DNA from: Betaproteobacteria bacterium HGW-Betaproteobacteria-14
GTDB lineage: Bacteria; Pseudomonadota; Gammaproteobacteria; Burkholderiales; Rhodocyclaceae
Direction: 5' to 3'
DNA: 64,000 bases
Assembly (NCBI GenBank): GCA_002840845.1
Contig: PHCS01000003.1
Location: forward strand, 1 to 64,000
Shown: positions 62,846 through 64,000 of the stretch, piece after piece
Layout of the letters: the number at the start of each line of letters is the position of its first letter
Position numbering within the stretch: the first letter of the stretch is position 1
Program-made: the position numbers and the translations under genes
The notes under the pieces: generated by a model
What the model saw: only the letters and a program-made list of their open reading frames with translations
What the model was told of the DNA's origin: nothing
Databases searched by the model: none

Positions 62846-63182
62846 CAGTTAGTGAACGGCACTGGGGCCCGGATATTCTTTATTGAACCGGACGCCATGA
62901 TGCCTCTGTATTAATTTGAATGGCAAGCACTTCTTCTCGTACCTGTCCGTTCAATAACCCTCGTTTTCCGGGGTACTAGCCGTCTCCTCTCCCTTGCAAC
63001 GGACGCGGAAAGCGGACGTTACATCGACTAGGGGGGGAGTTGCTGACGTCCGCTTCGGCCGAGTTTGAGACGCTGATAGTAGACTGGTCTTCGGCCGTAG
63101 GTCTTGGCGCGGACACCATCATCTTTCTGCCGGTAATGTATGCTGTCCAAATATGGCCTGCTGCTGATCGAAGGAGGTGATT
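62846..63182. other. Gene-free stretch between cassette and TPR gene, with large inverted repeat
   Basis: No gene. ACTAAC-A-GTTAGT (62841-62853) is a palindrome across the cassette border. TATTGAACCGGAC (62881-62893) pairs with GTCCGTTCAATA (62945-62956) with one bulge, with GCCAT/ATGGC inside, forming a possible 76-base hairpin. A 17-bp inverted repeat partner lies at 63045-63061. No clear promoter for the TPR gene was seen. Confidence 0.6.
63045..63061. repeat. 17-bp inverted repeat, right copy
   Basis: GACGTCCGCTTCGGCCG, exact reverse complement of 62232-62248. See that entry. Confidence 0.8.
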
Positions 63183-64000
63183 GTGCTAGGTCGCCTATTG
63201 CTTTTCAAGAACCTGATCACAACTATCATGGCCTGTGCCACGCTTTGGCTCACAGCGCCGCCAATGGCCTGGTCACAAACGAGCAGCACGACGACTCAGG
63301 TCAAGATAAGCGTCGAAGGCAATCGCTTTATGAATGCCGGTATCCAGGCTTACCAGCAAGGGAAAATCCCAGAAGCATCCCGACTGTTTGAAAAGGCTCG
63401 CACGATCTATAGCCGTGAACTGGTCGAGAATCACCCAGACACGCTTCACTCGATGCACAACCTGGCCATTACATACCGCGACCTCGGCCAGTACGACCAA
63501 GCGCTGGCGCTACAGGAACCTACCCTGCAACTCCGGCGCGCCAACCTCGGCGAGGATCATCCCGCCACGCTCGACTCAATGAACGAACTAGCCATCACCT
63601 ACGGCGCCCTCGGCCAGTACAACAAGGCGCTGGCGCTGAAGGAACGCATCCTGAAACTGTGGCACGCCAAACGCGGCGAGGATCACCCCGAGACACTACG
63701 CTCGATGGCCAACCTGGCCAACACATACGCTGACATCGGCCAGTACGACAAGGCGCTGCCACTGGAGGAACACATCCTGAAACTGTGGCGCTCCAAACTC
63801 GGCGAGGATCACCCCGACACGCTCTCCTTGATGAACAACCTGGCTACCACCTACGCGGACCTCGGCCAGCACGACAAGGCACTGGCGCTACAGGAACATA
63901 CCCTGCAACTTCGGCGCACCAAACTCGGTGAGGATCACCCCGACACGCTCGGCTCGATGGCCAACCTGGCCAACACATATGCTGACCTCGGCCGGCCCGA
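63183..64000 (+). CDS. Secreted or periplasmic TPR-repeat protein (kinesin-light-chain-type repeats), partial
   Basis: Absent from the ORF track because it starts with GTG and runs off the window; 272 residues visible. SD AAGGAGGTGA ends 2 bases before GTG 63183, a near-perfect match to the 16S tail. N-terminal signal (LITTIMACATLWLTAPPMAWSQ, cut after about 30). From about residue 47 on, TPR units follow, then 42-residue units marked by GEDHP at 123, 165, 207 and 249 and by NLANTYADLGQYDKAL-like helices. DNA repeat unit 126 bp. Such proteins often end in a CHAT protease domain; the end is not visible. Confidence 0.88.
   Translation, partial: MLGRLLLFKNLITTIMACATLWLTAPPMAWSQTSSTTTQVKISVEGNRFMNAGIQAYQQGKIPEASRLFEKARTIYSRELVENHPDTLHSMHNLAITYRDLGQYDQALALQEPTLQLRRANLGEDHPATLDSMNELAITYGALGQYNKALALKERILKLWHAKRGEDHPETLRSMANLANTYADIGQYDKALPLEEHILKLWRSKLGEDHPDTLSLMNNLATTYADLGQHDKALALQEHTLQLRRTKLGEDHPDTLGSMANLANTYADLGRP

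Noticed and set aside
62232-63061. Insertion sequence with terminal inverted repeats
   Set aside because: No transposase, no target duplication seen, and the enclosed gene has an attC site instead.
63055-63130. Second attC site near AGTTTGAGACG
   Set aside because: Resembles the L' block only loosely; no GTTRRRY or RYYYAAC partner at the right distance.
63140-63391. 83-residue ORF
   Set aside because: Out of frame with the TPR gene, whose repeats and SD define the true frame.

Overview
The window is GC-rich chromosomal DNA of a betaproteobacterium. Evidence: the unbroken tuf-S10-spc-alpha ribosomal order, CysB and CysH-type sulfate assimilation, a lipoyl-fused dihydrolipoamide dehydrogenase, and an overall gene style that recalls Rhodocyclales (for example Sterolibacteriaceae or Azonexaceae). 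The family placement is a guess. No rRNA, tRNA, CRISPR array or transposase was found.

Region 1 (1-14.3 kb): end of tuf, then 29 translation, secretion and transcription genes from rpsJ to rplQ. They are tightly spaced and include rpmJ, which the ORF track missed. Two convincing sigma70-type promoters sit at the joints that correspond to the E. coli spc and alpha operon starts (before rplN and before rpsM). A terminator-like hairpin follows rplQ.

Region 2 (14.3-22.3 kb): sulfur metabolism. D-cysteine desulfhydrase faces an inward-running operon tauE-cysI-cysH-cysD-cysN with cysB divergent. CysH has the four cysteines of an APS reductase and CysN carries no APS kinase, so the route is sulfate -> APS -> sulfite -> sulfide. 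CysI is unusual: cysteine sets in both halves and an extra C-terminal domain.

Region 3 (22.3-28.2 kb): glutamate/aspartate-type ABC importer gltIJKL with a NYN-LOTUS RNA-binding/nuclease-like gene at its end, and an Atm1-type ABC exporter.

Region 4 (28.2-38.5 kb): a fatty-acid beta-oxidation cluster (TetR regulator with a PsrA-like operator, FadE, thiolase, MaoC-type hydratase, FadB/J-type fusion, thioesterase), then an M20 peptidase and an enoyl-CoA hydratase.

Region 5 (38.5-57.2 kb): mixed housekeeping. It holds an overlapping FAD-dehydrogenase/ThDP-enzyme/YdcF operon, bactofilin, MetY, DUF2802 and SPOR proteins, an unrecognised 494-residue protein, RidA, RecG, UbiA, a PAS kinase with a FixJ-like regulator, lipoyl-LPD, OsmC and haem O synthase.

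Region 6 (57.2-62 kb): the most interesting genes. A CuA subunit II and a haem-copper subunit I look like cytochrome oxidase, but the active site has His-x3-Glu where an oxidase has His-x3-Tyr. That, and the His/His-His spacing, match nitric oxide reductases; the pair is best read as a CuA-type (NorSY/sNOR-like) NO reductase. Haem O synthase lies divergently upstream and a CcoI-like copper ATPase downstream.

Region 7 (62-64 kb): accessory DNA. It contains a single integron gene cassette (attC site plus a SnoaL-like gene), several dispersed and inverted repeats, and the start of a secreted TPR protein with 126-bp repeats that runs off the window. Dispersed palindromic repeats of four kinds occur across the window, one supplying the stop codon of the FadB/J gene.
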